DNA of 64,000 bases from Armatimonadota bacterium (GTDB lineage Bacteria > Armatimonadota > Fimbriimonadia > Fimbriimonadales > Fimbriimonadaceae), in contig JACRPN010000021.1 of the NCBI GenBank assembly GCA_016223145.1, forward strand, positions 62,001-126,000, in the 5' to 3' direction. A program made the position numbers and the translations under genes. The first letter of the stretch is position 1. Each line of letters starts with the position of its first letter. Below, one piece after another: positions 1 through 9,500 of the stretch. Under the pieces are notes generated by a model that was given only the letters and a program-made list of their open reading frames with translations, was not told the DNA's origin and searched no databases.

Positions 1-1776
1 GGCCGTAAAGACCACGCGCATGACCTCTTGCGGGTCCGTGATACCCGCAAGGACCTTGTGCAAACCGTCTTCGCGCAACTCCTTCATGCCATTGGCCTTG
101 GCAGCTTCTTTGATATCCGTCAGCGGCGCCCTTCGGACCACCAACTCCCGAATCTCGTCGTTCAAGAGCATCAGCTCATGAATGCCGGTTCGTCCGCGGT
201 AGCCGGTCATTCGGTTGTCTTCGTGAGGCACGCCCCGATAAAGAGTGACCTCCTCTTCGGGATCGGTCATTTTGAATCCAAATCGTCTGAGGTCTTGCGC
301 CTTGACCGTATAAGGCTCCTTGTGGTCCTGGTCGACCTTTCGGCCAAGCCTCTGGGCCATGATGCCGACGACGGTCGCGGCGATCAGATACGGCTCGACG
401 CCCATGTCGATCATACGGATCGTGGCGGAAGGCGCATCGTTCGTGTGCAGCGTGGAAAGCACCATATGTCCCGTCAGCGAGGACTCAATGGCGATTTCTG
501 CCGTTTCAAGGTCGCGCATTTCGCCGACCATGATGATGTCCGGGTCTTGCCGAAGGAAGGAGCGCAGCGCCGTCGCAAAGGTCAAGCCGGCCTTACGGTT
601 GACCTGGACCTGGGCGATGCCGGGAAGCTGGTACTCGATCGGGTCCTCAATGGTAAGGATGTTCACGCCGACCGTGTTCAGCCGGTTGAGAACCGAGTAC
701 TGCGTGGTCGTTTTTCCAGAACCCGTAGGGCCCGTGGAAAGGAACATGCCGTTCGGCTGCGAGGTGACCTCTTCCACCAGGAGCTGGTGCTCTTCGGTGA
801 ATCCCAGCTTGCCAAGGCCGATCATGACGCTCGACTTATCGAGAATACGCATGACGACCTTTTCGCCGTAGGGGGTCGGGATGCTGGAAACGCGAAGGTC
901 GAAGTCCTTGCTTTGGTGGCGCACCTCGATACGGCCATCCTGAGGGATGCGGCGCTCGGCGATGTTCATGTCCGCCATGATTTTGAGGCGGCTGACGAGC
1001 GGCGCCTGAAGGTTTTTCGGCACCGTCATCGCCTCCATCAAGACGCCGTCGATTCGGTACCGGATGCGGACCGAGCGGTGCTGGGGCTCGACGTGGATGT
1101 CGCTGGCTCTGTCGTAGATGCCTTGCTGGATGAGGGCGTTCGCCAATTTGATGATGGGCGCCTGCTCTGCCATTTTTTCGGCATCGCTGTCCGGCATCTC
1201 CTCATCGATCTCTTTGCCGCGCGCCACCTGAGCGCTGGCTATCGCCGCCCGAATTTCACCGTGCGCCGCTGCAGGCGCGGCCGCTTGGGGTTGCTGCTGG
1301 GCGGGGGTCGCCGCCGAGGGAGCGGCCACCTCTTCCGACTTGCCGGTATAGAACCGCTTAATGGCGTCCTCGACGGCGCCGGCGACCGCCATGACCGGTA
1401 TCACCTTGCAGCCGCTGGACATGCGCACGTCGTCCTGCGCCTGAATGTCCGAAATCTTGGCCATCGCCAGCCAGAGGTTCGTGCCCTCTTTGCGAATGGG
1501 GATCACGTTGTGCAGCTTGGCGATGCGCTCAGGAACGATATTGAGCGCGCTTGAATCGATCTGAACGTTATCTAGGTCCGCAAAAGCGTAGCCGAGCTCT
1601 TGGGCGCGGGCTTCGAGAACCTCGCGCTCTCCGACCATGCCGAGCTGCATGAGGACGCGGCCGAGATCCACTTCTTTGGTTTGCTCTTGAACCTGCTTCG
1701 CCTCATCCAGTTGCTCCGGTTTGACGTAGCCTTTCTTGACCAAATAATCCGCCATCGGCATACGAGTGACTGCCAT
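1..1776 (-). CDS. pilB: Type IV pilus assembly ATPase PilB/GspE family (3' end cut by window edge)
   Basis: Cytoplasmic hexameric ATPase that powers pilin polymerisation. 592 codons are visible from ATG 1776 to base 1 without a stop; the reading ends in a typical PilB C-terminus, so only a few residues are missing. A degenerate MshEN domain lies at about residues 1-150, then a proline/alanine/glutamine-rich linker near 155-175 and the secretion-ATPase core: Walker A GPTGSGKTTT near residue 350, an Asp-box IEDPIEYQ, and Walker B-like IIMVGEMRD followed by TGHMVLSTLHTND. The tetracysteine zinc motif usual in this family is absent: the places of both CxxC pairs (near residues 480 and 515) read VDQDH and VPHED. 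It could be a GspE for type II secretion; the PilB reading is favoured by the MinD/MshEN genes nearby. Confidence 0.9.
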   Translation of the reverse strand, partial: MAVTRMPMADYLVKKGYVKPEQLDEAKQVQEQTKEVDLGRVLMQLGMVGEREVLEARAQELGYAFADLDNVQIDSSALNIVPERIAKLHNVIPIRKEGTNLWLAMAKISDIQAQDDVRMSSGCKVIPVMAVAGAVEDAIKRFYTGKSEEVAAPSAATPAQQQPQAAAPAAAHGEIRAAIASAQVARGKEIDEEMPDSDAEKMAEQAPIIKLANALIQQGIYDRASDIHVEPQHRSVRIRYRIDGVLMEAMTVPKNLQAPLVSRLKIMADMNIAERRIPQDGRIEVRHQSKDFDLRVSSIPTPYGEKVVMRILDKSSVMIGLGKLGFTEEHQLLVEEVTSQPNGMFLSTGPTGSGKTTTQYSVLNRLNTVGVNILTIEDPIEYQLPGIAQVQVNRKAGLTFATALRSFLRQDPDIIMVGEMRDLETAEIAIESSLTGHMVLSTLHTNDAPSATIRMIDMGVEPYLIAATVVGIMAQRLGRKVDQDHKEPYTVKAQDLRRFGFKMTDPEEEVTLYRGVPHEDNRMTGYRGRTGIHELMLLNDEIRELVVRRAPLTDIKEAAKANGMKELREDGLHKVLAGITDPQEVMRVVFTA

Positions 1777-2022
1777 GCTTACTGACTCCACCTTCCAGAC
1801 CCAAACGAGCGCCGGCCTCTCGTGCGCCGCTCAGGAATCTCCTATTGTAGACCAACTTCCAGCCCAGATAGGGGGATTGTTCCGACCTCCCCCACTATCG
1901 CTCCAAATTGAGACGCGCGTTCTGCCGCCGAACGTTCAGTTCGGCGCCAATTCCTTGCCCCAACAAACGAGCGCCCGGCGAGGGCGCGATCGCCATCGCC
2001 GGGCTCGCACATGAGAGGCTCT
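1777..2022. other. Intergenic region upstream of pilB, with two inverted repeats
   Basis: This gap lies between the start of pilB and the stop of prpC, both on the minus strand. It holds an 8-bp perfect inverted repeat with a 5-base spacer at 1926-1946 (arms CGCCGAAC and GTTCGGCG), which could be an operator or a hairpin. It also holds a 9-bp stem at 1973-2004. No clear -35/-10 pair was found. Confidence 0.5.
1973..2004 (-). terminator. GC-rich hairpin after prpC
   Basis: A perfect 9-bp stem (GCCCGGCGA at 1973-1981, TCGCCGGGC at 1996-2004) with a 14-base loop lies about 20 bases after the prpC stop on the minus strand. No clean U-tract follows, so it may be a Rho-assisted or RNA-stabilising hairpin rather than a strong intrinsic terminator. 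Confidence 0.4.
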
Positions 2023-3165
2023 TTAACGGCTTTCGAGAGCCGGCCAGGGCCGGAGTCCGGGGCCTTCGTAGATGCAGGCCGGGCGGATCAACCGGTTGTT
2101 GTCGAGCTGCTCGATCGCATGGGCGCTCCATCCTGTCACGCGCGCCACGACGAAGATGGGCGTGTAGATCTCGATCGGGATGCCCAACTGGTAGTAAGCG
2201 TATGCCGCTGGGAAGTCCACGTTCGGGATGATCCCCTTGATGTCCATCATCGTCTTCTCGACGATCTCGGCGGTCTCGACCCAGTGCATGTCGCCTTTGC
2301 GTTCGCCGATTTCGCGCGCAAGCTTCTTAAGGATCGGAACCCGGCTGTCCCCCTTCTTATACTCGCGGTGGCCGAAGCCCATGATTTTCTTCTTGGTCTC
2401 GAGGGCGTCCTTGACCCAGGCCTCGGCCCTATCGGCAGACCCGATCTCGATCAGCATCTTCATGGCTTCTTCGTTCGCCCCGCCGTGCAGCGCCCCGTGG
2501 AGCGTGCCAATGCCCGTGACGATGCCGCTGTAGATGTCGCTGAGCGTCGCGACCGTCACGCGGCAGGCAAAGGTCGAGGCATTGAAGCCGTGCTCGGCAT
2601 AGAGAGTGAGCGAGGTGTCCAAGACCTTCTCGGTGAACGCATCCTGCCTTTTGCCGTGGAGCATGTACAGGAAGTTGCCCGCGGTTCCAAGGCTGGGATC
2701 GGGTTCGATGATTGGCTGTCCGTGACGAATCCGGTGCGAGTTGGCGACGATCGTCCCTGCCTTCGCCGTGATGCGAACGGCCTTGCGGACGTTGGCGGCG
2801 CGATCCAAAGGAGACGTTGCGTAGTCCGGATCGAAAGATGCCAGCGCCGCAAACCCCGCCCGCGCATAGTCCATCGGATGGGTATTCGTGGGCAGGAGAC
2901 GAAGCACGTCGTAAACCTGTCCGGGAATCTGGCGCTCCTCGCCGAGCGTCTTTCGGAACGCCGCAAGCTCCTGGGCGTTGGGGAGCGCGCCGTGAATCAA
3001 TAGGTGGGCGGTCTCCTCAAAACTTCCCCATTCGGCGATGTCGTGGGCGTCGATGCCCCGGTAGATGAGTCGGCTGTGTTCCTTGTCGATCTCGCAGATC
3101 TTGGTGATCCCGGCGACAATGCCCTCAAGCCCAGGGCTGTAATTTGGATAAGCGGTAGCTGCCAT
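2023..3165 (-). CDS. prpC: Citrate synthase family, probably 2-methylcitrate synthase
   Basis: Condenses oxaloacetate with acetyl-CoA or propionyl-CoA. The 380-residue length is typical of short type citrate/2-methylcitrate synthases. The family catalytic histidines are visible in LYAEHGFNAS and LHGALHGGANE, and the catalytic aspartate in NVDFPAA, followed by the conserved GIPIEIYTPIFVVAR stretch. ATG 3165 is chosen because an AGGGGGG Shine-Dalgarno lies just upstream and the family N-terminus (GLEGIVAG) follows. It begins 4 bases after prpB ends, so the two form one operon. That linkage favours the methylcitrate reading (propionate breakdown); a general citrate synthase cannot be excluded, and no prpD is present. 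Confidence 0.88.
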   Translation of the reverse strand: MAATAYPNYSPGLEGIVAGITKICEIDKEHSRLIYRGIDAHDIAEWGSFEETAHLLIHGALPNAQELAAFRKTLGEERQIPGQVYDVLRLLPTNTHPMDYARAGFAALASFDPDYATSPLDRAANVRKAVRITAKAGTIVANSHRIRHGQPIIEPDPSLGTAGNFLYMLHGKRQDAFTEKVLDTSLTLYAEHGFNASTFACRVTVATLSDIYSGIVTGIGTLHGALHGGANEEAMKMLIEIGSADRAEAWVKDALETKKKIMGFGHREYKKGDSRVPILKKLAREIGERKGDMHWVETAEIVEKTMMDIKGIIPNVDFPAAYAYYQLGIPIEIYTPIFVVARVTGWSAHAIEQLDNNRLIRPACIYEGPGLRPWPALESR

Positions 3166-3169
3166 GTAC

Positions 3170-4069
3170 CTAACCCCCCTCTCGATGCGCGCTTCCAGAC
3201 CAACGTCGGTCCTTGTCGTTGTAGGCTCGGTACTCGAGCGTCTCGTATAGCTCAGCCCGGGTCCGCATCCGGTCGAGGATCCCCGCCTGTGTGCCCGTCC
3301 GCACCAGTTCGGCGTAAGTTTCCTCAACGGCCTTCAACATGACCCGGAAGGCGGTCATCGGAAAGATTACAAGATTGTACCCAAGGGTCCTGAACTCAAA
3401 AGTTGACAAAAAAGGAGTCTTTCCGAACTCGGTCATGTTGGCCAAGAGCGGCGCTGAAACTGCGCTCCGAAACGCCTCGAACTCAGAGGCAGATTCCAGC
3501 CCCTCGGGGAAGATCGCGTCGGCCCCAGCATCTTCATAGGCTTTGGCACGATCAATGGCCGCATCGAGCCCTTCCACGCCTCGGGCGTCGGTCCGAGCGA
3601 TGATCAAAAAGGAGGGGTCCTTCTTGCTGTCCACGGCAGCGCGAACCTTGGCGCACATCTCGTCCCGCGTGATGAGCGCCTTGCCGTCCAGGTGCCCGCA
3701 TCGCTTGGGGCTGATCTGGTCTTCGATGTGGATGCCGGCAAGACCAGCCTGCTCCATTTCGATGACCGTTCGCGAGACGCTGAGCGCGGAACCAAAACCC
3801 GTATCGGCATCGGAGATCACCGGGAGAGGGGCAATCTGAGTGACATAGCGAGCCTGACGCGCCATCTCTTCCAGGGAGATCAGTGCGATGTCCGGCACCG
3901 CCAGCAAGCCGTTGGTCACGCCCGCCCCGCTCAAGTAGAGGCCCTGCGCTCCGGCACGATGGGCAGCCTTCGCGGTGATCGCGTTGAACACGCCGGGAAG
4001 CATTACGATGTCCTCCGCCATGAGTTGGCGAAGGCGCGCCCCAGGCGAGGGAATCGAGGGTCCAAGCAT
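3170..4069 (-). CDS. prpB: 2-methylisocitrate lyase (isocitrate lyase/PEP mutase superfamily)
   Basis: Cleaves 2-methylisocitrate to pyruvate and succinate, the last step of the methylcitrate cycle. 299 residues, as expected for PrpB. The superfamily signature appears as SPKRCGHL with the catalytic cysteine, preceded by the metal-binding DADTGFG; GLYLSGAGVTN near the N-terminus and the TDARGVEGLDAAIDRA region are also typical. ATG 4069 is preferred over the longer frame start at 4147 because the family N-terminus (LGPSIPSPGARLRQLM) begins there. It is first in a two-gene operon with prpC and is divergent from the DUF454 gene across a 94-base gap that should hold both promoters. Confidence 0.87.
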   Translation of the reverse strand: MLGPSIPSPGARLRQLMAEDIVMLPGVFNAITAKAAHRAGAQGLYLSGAGVTNGLLAVPDIALISLEEMARQARYVTQIAPLPVISDADTGFGSALSVSRTVIEMEQAGLAGIHIEDQISPKRCGHLDGKALITRDEMCAKVRAAVDSKKDPSFLIIARTDARGVEGLDAAIDRAKAYEDAGADAIFPEGLESASEFEAFRSAVSAPLLANMTEFGKTPFLSTFEFRTLGYNLVIFPMTAFRVMLKAVEETYAELVRTGTQAGILDRMRTRAELYETLEYRAYNDKDRRWSGSAHREGG

Positions 4070-4163
4070 GGGGAGCAGGTTACCTCTGACATTGCGATCC
4101 CCTGGGCGACTATGGAGAGCATGAACTTCGCCAGAAACGCCCAGCAATCGTCATGCGCGGCAA

Positions 4164-4598
4164 ATGTCGGTTTGCAAGAAGAGGTTCTATGGATTCATGT
4201 CCCCGATGGATCGCGGGCAATCGCTCGCGCGCACCCTTTGGCGGCCGCTCTACCTGAGTGGTGGTGTGCTGTTCGTGGCCATGGGGGTCATCGGCATCTT
4301 CGTTCCCGTCTGGCCGACCACCATTTTCTTTATCATGGCGCTTTGGGCCTTCAAGAGAAGCAGCCCGCCGCTTGAAGCCTGGCTTCTGAACCACCGCCTG
4401 TTCGGGCGCACGTTGCGCGATTGGGAGCAGGGGCGCTCGATGCGCCGCAGGGCCAAGGTGGTTTCGATTTCGGCCATCTGGCTGTGTATGGCGATCTCCG
4501 CCGCCTTGACCCAGAAGCCCTATGCCTGGGCCATCCTCGGCGGGATCGGGATAGCTCTGACAGTCTATCTGGCCACTCGCCCTACAGCGCCGGAGTAG
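4164..4598 (+). CDS. DUF454/YbaN-type inner membrane protein
   Basis: Small integral membrane protein of unknown role. It matches the DUF454 (YbaN) pattern: a first membrane hairpin with the GVIGIFVPVWPTTIFF motif near residues 36-55, then a hydrophilic stretch with LLNHRLFGRTLRDWEQG, then two more membrane segments near the C-terminus. 144 residues from ATG 4164; ATG 4197 is an alternative start with a purine-rich AGAGG upstream. Its last 17 bases overlap the 3' end of the convergent DNA glycosylase gene. Confidence 0.8.
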   Translation: MSVCKKRFYGFMSPMDRGQSLARTLWRPLYLSGGVLFVAMGVIGIFVPVWPTTIFFIMALWAFKRSSPPLEAWLLNHRLFGRTLRDWEQGRSMRRRAKVVSISAIWLCMAISAALTQKPYAWAILGGIGIALTVYLATRPTAPE

Positions 4599-5223
4599 CC
4601 CGAAACGCGGCGATAGCTTCAAGCGGGTCCAGCCCGGAGTGGGGCCGGGAGACCCACTTCAGAGCGCCCGAATCGGCGAGCCTCCAAAGATGGCCGTCTC
4701 CCTTGCCTGGCGAAAGGCCGACCCGCGGCCCAAAGAGGAGCCGAGATGGGCGCTCCCCTGGCACGATCCTCAGGAGTGAAGCGGGATCGAGCAGGTCGAT
4801 CCCGTAGTCTTTACCGGTGACACCAAAGGCCGCGGCGAGCTTCCCGGGACCGCTGAGAAGGTCGGTCTCGCCCTTGCACTTTGGACGCCGCTGGGCCATG
4901 AGCTCAAGTCCTGTGAGAGGCTGAGCCGCGCGGATCAGCACGGCGGAACCCTCCCCTTCGGGTCCGGCAACCACGTTCAGCATCCAGTGGTTTCCATAGG
5001 TGAAGTAAGTGTAGGCGTATCCCGCTGGACCGAACATCACGCGGTTTCGGGGCGTTATTCCGCGGAACGCGTGGCAGCCAGGGTCATCGCCTCCTCGGTA
5101 CGCCTCGACCTCGACGATCTTCGCCGAGAGTTCCTCGCGAACAAGGATGCAACCCATAAGCGCGAGCGCAGCTTCGTGGACGCTTGAGGCGAGGCGCTCG
5201 CGAAACGGCAGCTCATGGGGCAT
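4582..5223 (-). CDS. mpg: 3-methyladenine DNA glycosylase (AAG/MPG family)
   Basis: Excises alkylated purines such as 3-methyladenine by base flipping. The family core is clear: VEVEAYRGGDDPGCHA, then TPRNRVMFGPAGYAYTYFTYGNHWMLNVV with the catalytic glutamate in VEVEAY and the intercalating tyrosine region. ATG 5223 (MPHELPF) gives 213 residues; an upstream extension has no family match. It is divergent from imuB, whose promoter lies only 36 bases away, so two DNA-damage genes share one control region. Its 3' end overlaps the YbaN-type gene by 17 bases. Confidence 0.9.
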   Translation of the reverse strand: MPHELPFRERLASSVHEAALALMGCILVREELSAKIVEVEAYRGGDDPGCHAFRGITPRNRVMFGPAGYAYTYFTYGNHWMLNVVAGPEGEGSAVLIRAAQPLTGLELMAQRRPKCKGETDLLSGPGKLAAAFGVTGKDYGIDLLDPASLLRIVPGERPSRLLFGPRVGLSPGKGDGHLWRLADSGALKWVSRPHSGLDPLEAIAAFRATPAL

Positions 5224-5258
5224 GGGGAAAATGTAGCAAAAATGACCGGCAATTGGCC

Positions 5259-5310
5259 TTGGCAAATGCGCCAACATGCCCTATAATAGTAGACATATAT
5301 GCACTATATT
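5259..5310 (+). promoter_or_regulatory. Near-consensus promoter of imuB-dnaE2 with overlapping inverted repeat
   Basis: TTGGCA (5259-5264) and a perfect TATAAT (5282-5287) are spaced by exactly 17 bases. The predicted transcript start (about 5293-5295) lies only 4-6 bases before ATG 5299, so the message would be nearly leaderless. An inverted repeat with arms ATAGT (5286-5290) and ACTAT (5303-5307) surrounds the palindrome CATATATG and overlaps the -10 element, the position expected of a repressor site such as a LexA-type box. Which repressor binds is inference. Confidence 0.6.
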
Positions 5311-6510
5311 GTTTATGTGCGTCTGCTTCATTTCTATGCTTCAAGCCTTGCCGAATCCCGACCGGATCTTCAGGGCCGGCCATTCATCGTTCACAAAGAC
5401 AAGGCCGTTCTTGAAGCGAGCTCCGAGGCGCTGTCTCTCGGCATCGCGCCAGGCATGCGCCTGCAGGAAGCGAAAATCCTGCTCAAATCCAACTCTGGAG
5501 TCTGCATCGCATGGGAAGAGGATCTGTTTCGAGCCCATCAGGAGGCCTGGCTGGACGCGTGTTGCCGGTTTACCGACGTCGTCGAGCCCGACCGGCAGCA
5601 TGGGGCTTATCTCGACATCTCAGCGCACCCCGACCCCTTCGATATCGCCGAGCAGCTCGCCTTGAGTCTCAAGGACAACGGCTACATGGGCTCTCGAGTC
5701 GGGCTATCCCGGTGCAAATGGGTTGCGCTACTGGCCACCGAGCGCCTGAGCCTCGATGTCGGCAGCCCTGAATGGCGGGTCACGGCGTGTGAAGCCATCG
5801 AGCGCCCGTCGGAGTTCCTTGCGGCGTTCCCCACCGATTGCCTGTTGCCGGTGCTCCCCGAGCATCGGCAGCGGATAGGCTTCCTGGGCTACCGCACGAT
5901 CGGCGAAGTGCAGCGCATCCCCATGCGGGTGCTCAAGGAGCAGTTCGCGGAGCACGCACCCCTGATCCACGCTGCATCGAGGGGCGGCATATCGGAGCCC
6001 GTCGCTGCGGTGTATCCCAAGGCGCGCGTGTTGGCGGCAGTCGCCTTTGAGGGGGGAACCGATTCGCCTGAGACCCTGGATCGAGGCCTGCGCGATCTCG
6101 GCCAACGCGTCGCCGGCATGCTGATGCGGCGGGACGCCGTCAGCTACCACCTTCAACTTGAGATCGAATACGAAGACGGCAAGTTGGAACCCCGACAAAG
6201 GGTCTTCGCCAAGCCCATTTCCAACCTTGCAAGCGCGATCATGGCGATCCGGCTCCTCACGGGGGAACGGTTTCAGCAGCCTATCGTGCGGATCTCAGTA
6301 AGGATCGACAAACTCGAACCCGCGCAGAAGGAGCAGTACGAACTCGGCGGCCGAACCGCCTCTACGGTCCAAGCGCTGCACCTCGGCAACGCGTTTCGGT
6401 CCATCCGCACGAGCTTTGGCGACCGCGCCATTCAGAGCGGCGCCTCTCTCCCCCTAACGAGGCGCGAAAGGGTACTGAAAGCCTGGAAGGAAGCGACGGG
6501 CTGGGTGTAA
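5299..6510 (+). CDS. imuB: ImuB-like catalytically inactive Y-family polymerase
   Basis: Accessory subunit of the DNA-damage mutasome that links DnaE2 to the sliding clamp. The fold is recognisable from FYASSLAE near the N-terminus, the EASSEALSLGIAPGM region and the HhH/little-finger regions. The Y-family catalytic acids are missing: the first DxD site reads VYVRLLHFYAS and the SIDE motif reads QHGAYLDIS. That is the hallmark of ImuB as opposed to Pol IV. 403 residues. The C-terminus contains SLPL, only weakly like a clamp-binding motif. The gene ends 2 bases before dnaE2, so the two are co-transcribed. No imuA gene is visible. Confidence 0.82.
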   Translation: MHYIVYVRLLHFYASSLAESRPDLQGRPFIVHKDKAVLEASSEALSLGIAPGMRLQEAKILLKSNSGVCIAWEEDLFRAHQEAWLDACCRFTDVVEPDRQHGAYLDISAHPDPFDIAEQLALSLKDNGYMGSRVGLSRCKWVALLATERLSLDVGSPEWRVTACEAIERPSEFLAAFPTDCLLPVLPEHRQRIGFLGYRTIGEVQRIPMRVLKEQFAEHAPLIHAASRGGISEPVAAVYPKARVLAAVAFEGGTDSPETLDRGLRDLGQRVAGMLMRRDAVSYHLQLEIEYEDGKLEPRQRVFAKPISNLASAIMAIRLLTGERFQQPIVRISVRIDKLEPAQKEQYELGGRTASTVQALHLGNAFRSIRTSFGDRAIQSGASLPLTRRERVLKAWKEATGWV

Positions 6511-6512
6511 AG

Positions 6513-9500
6513 ATGGATCCCAAAGACCGCAAGCAACCGCCTGACAACACGCTTCTGGCGCGATGGCGCGAAACCGGCGAGTGGTGGTCCGGCGCCCCAC
6601 AGCTTGAGTTTGCGCGTTATCTCGATGGGCGAGGCATTCGGCGTGAGAAGTCTAGGGAGGGACCCAGCATCGGCCAGTTCCGTTCGACGCCACCCAAGCC
6701 CGAGGATCAGGACTACCACGACGAATGGAACCTGCGCCTGAAGAAGACGCGCGACGAGAAGGTCGCCAAAGCCTGCGGCCTCATCCCCAAAGAGAGGATT
6801 TTGGAGGATGAAGCCACCTCGCCCCATCGGGGAGAGGTCGGTGAACGAAGTGAACCGGGTGAGGGGGGAATGGGTCCGAGGTCTCAGGTCCGAGGTCCGG
6901 GTCCCGAGGGGAAACAGGGACAAAGGGACGAAGGGACAAAGGGACGGAATCCCACCTCGCCCCATCGGGGAGAGGTCGGTGAACGAAGTGAACCGGGTGA
7001 GGGGGGAATGCAATCACCTCGTGAACGCAAAAAGGAAGAAACCCTCTCCATCGGTGAAGCACTGACCCCCTATGGCGTCTCACGAAAAGAGGTAGGCCGC
7101 GCCAGAAGGCTCGGAACGCTCACCGAACTGAGCCCGCAACACGCGATCAGAACCTCGAAACTACATAGCGTCTCGAACTCGACAAAACCTCTAGAGCGCA
7201 ACTCCAGAGGAGCATTGCCGAGACCAAAGGGCCGACCTGCTGGAGCGAAGGGCGAAGCCCTGGACCGTGGCGCCCAATCGGAGCCAAGCCCCGAAGGGAC
7301 GACACGACTGACCCTACCCTACGCCCCATTACACCTCTACACCGGATACGCCTTTGGCCGGGGCACCATGCTCGCCGAGGAAATCCCGCTCATTTGTGCT
7401 GCGGCCGGCATCAAGGTGGCTGCCATCGCCGATCCGTTCGCACTCACGGGCTGCGTCGAGTTCGTCAAGCGGTCAAAAGCCTCCGGCATCAAACCCCTGG
7501 TCGGTGCCAGCGTCCAACTGCCCGAGGGCGGCTGGCTGGTGCTCATCGCCAAAACCAAGGTGGGCTACCAGAGCCTCTCGGAGCTGCTTTCCGCGTGCCA
7601 TCTGGATGAGCCCAGGCAGTTCCCCATGGCCACTTGGTCCCGTCTGCAACGTTACAGCCGCGATCTGATCTGCCTGACCGGAGGTGACATCGGTCCGCTG
7701 GATCGCTTGCTTGTTCAAGGCCAACTCCCAGAAGCGCAAAAACTTGTCGAGCGGCTTTGCGAGATCTACGGGCGCTCGAACGTCGCCATCGAAATCGAGA
7801 TGAGCTATCTGCCCTGGCAGATCGTCGCCAACCGCCGCCTGCTCGAACTGGCGGAGGCCTGCGAAGTCCTGCCCGTAGCGGGGGGTTGCATCACCCACGC
7901 AAGGCCGCAACACTTCCCCGCCCAGGACATGCTCGTCTGCGCCGAGACGCTGTGCACCGTCGACGAGATCATCGGGCGCAAGCTCCAGCGGGAAGCCAGC
8001 CAGCCTCAACTCGACCCGCGCCCCGAGCGAGCCATCAACGCCGAGCGCTACCTGAGAACCCCAGCCGAGATGACGCGCCTCTTCGTCGACCGTCCGGACC
8101 TTCTCGAAAACACCCTCCGTATCGCGGATCGCTGCGAGGACGACGTGCTGCCAGGGCGCACCCGTCTGCCCGAAATCTTCCCGGACCCCTGCCACGCATT
8201 GAGGGAAATCACGTTGGCGGGGGCTCACCAGCACTATGGGACGATGCAGCCCAGGCTCAAAAGGCGCATCGAGCAGGAGCTTTCCCGCATCAACGCGCTC
8301 AACTTCGCCGACCACTTTCTCGCGATTTGGGACGCCTGCAATTGGGCTCGCGAGCAGGGCATCCAGTTCAGCGGACGGGGGTCGGTGGTGGATTCCGCCG
8401 TCGCGTATTGCCTGGGGCTCTCGCGCATCGACGCCTTCAAGCACAACCTCCACTTCGACCGATTCCTGCCCGCAGATGGCAGCAAGCGCCCGGATATCGA
8501 CGTCGACTTCGAGGCGCGGCGACGCGACGACGTCAGGCTCTATTTCGCTCGCAAGTACGGCGAGGACAGGGTTGCCGGCATCTCCGCCATCGGTGCTTAT
8601 TGCACGCGTGGCATCATCCGGGAAGTCGGCAAAGCGCTGGGACTACCCAACGAAACCATCGGGTTCCTGGCCAAGAAAGTGCACGGGGGAATCCCTCCCG
8701 ACCAGCTTGAATCGGCGCTCACCAGCAGGCCCGAATTGGCGGGTTCGGGGATTCCCAAAGAGCGGTTCCGCTGGGTCTTTGAACTCTCGGAGAGGCTGAT
8801 GGACATCCCGCGCAACATGCGCTCCCACTCGAGCGGCCTGCTGCTCTCCAGCCGCCCGATCCGCGAGACCGCCCCGCTCCTCTGGAGCGCCTCACCGTTT
8901 TCCATGGAGCGGATCCCGAGTAATGGTGATCAGGTTTTCAGGTTTTCAGGTTTTCAGGATTATTCAGCAGCTATTGCCCACTCTGACGATAGACATCTCG
9001 CCCCTGAGCACCTGAGCACCCAAAACCTGAACACCACTTCCTCCCCCCTCTTCCCCATCATCCAGTGGGACAAACGCTCGGCCAAGCACTTCTTCGACAA
9101 GTTCGACATCCTCTGCCTGCGCGGCCAGGACGTGCTTTCGGGAACCCAAGAGCGCATACGGCTGAGAGCGAGGTCTGAGGTCCGATGCCCGAGGTCCGAG
9201 GCATCGCGAAGCGAGGAATCTGATCGTCATCCTCTTTGCGATAGTCAAATAAAGTCTGTTTCAGGGGAGAGTCACAGCAGATTCCTCGCTTCGCTCGGAA
9301 TGACGCCGGCACCGATTCCCTCCCCCCAGCACCCAGCACCCAACACCCAACACCATCCCTACGCCGATTTCAGCGTTGAGCGCCTCCCCACCGACGATGA
9401 GGAAACCTACCGCGCCATGCGCTCGGGGGAACTCATCGGCATCCCGCAATCCGCATCGCCCGCCATGCGCCAGGCACACATTCGCCTGAGAACCCAAGAC

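Noticed and set aside
28-1554. Long open frame on the plus strand across pilB
   Set aside because: Its translation has no recognisable domain and is very arginine/histidine/aspartate-rich, whereas the minus strand reads a complete PilB; it is a mirror frame caused by high GC.
5299-6510. DNA polymerase IV (DinB)
   Set aside because: Catalytic acidic residues of both Y-family active-site motifs are missing, so ImuB-type is the better call.
8925-9357. Frameshift or pseudogene state of dnaE2
   Set aside because: The frame is open throughout and all palm motifs and the OB-fold are intact.
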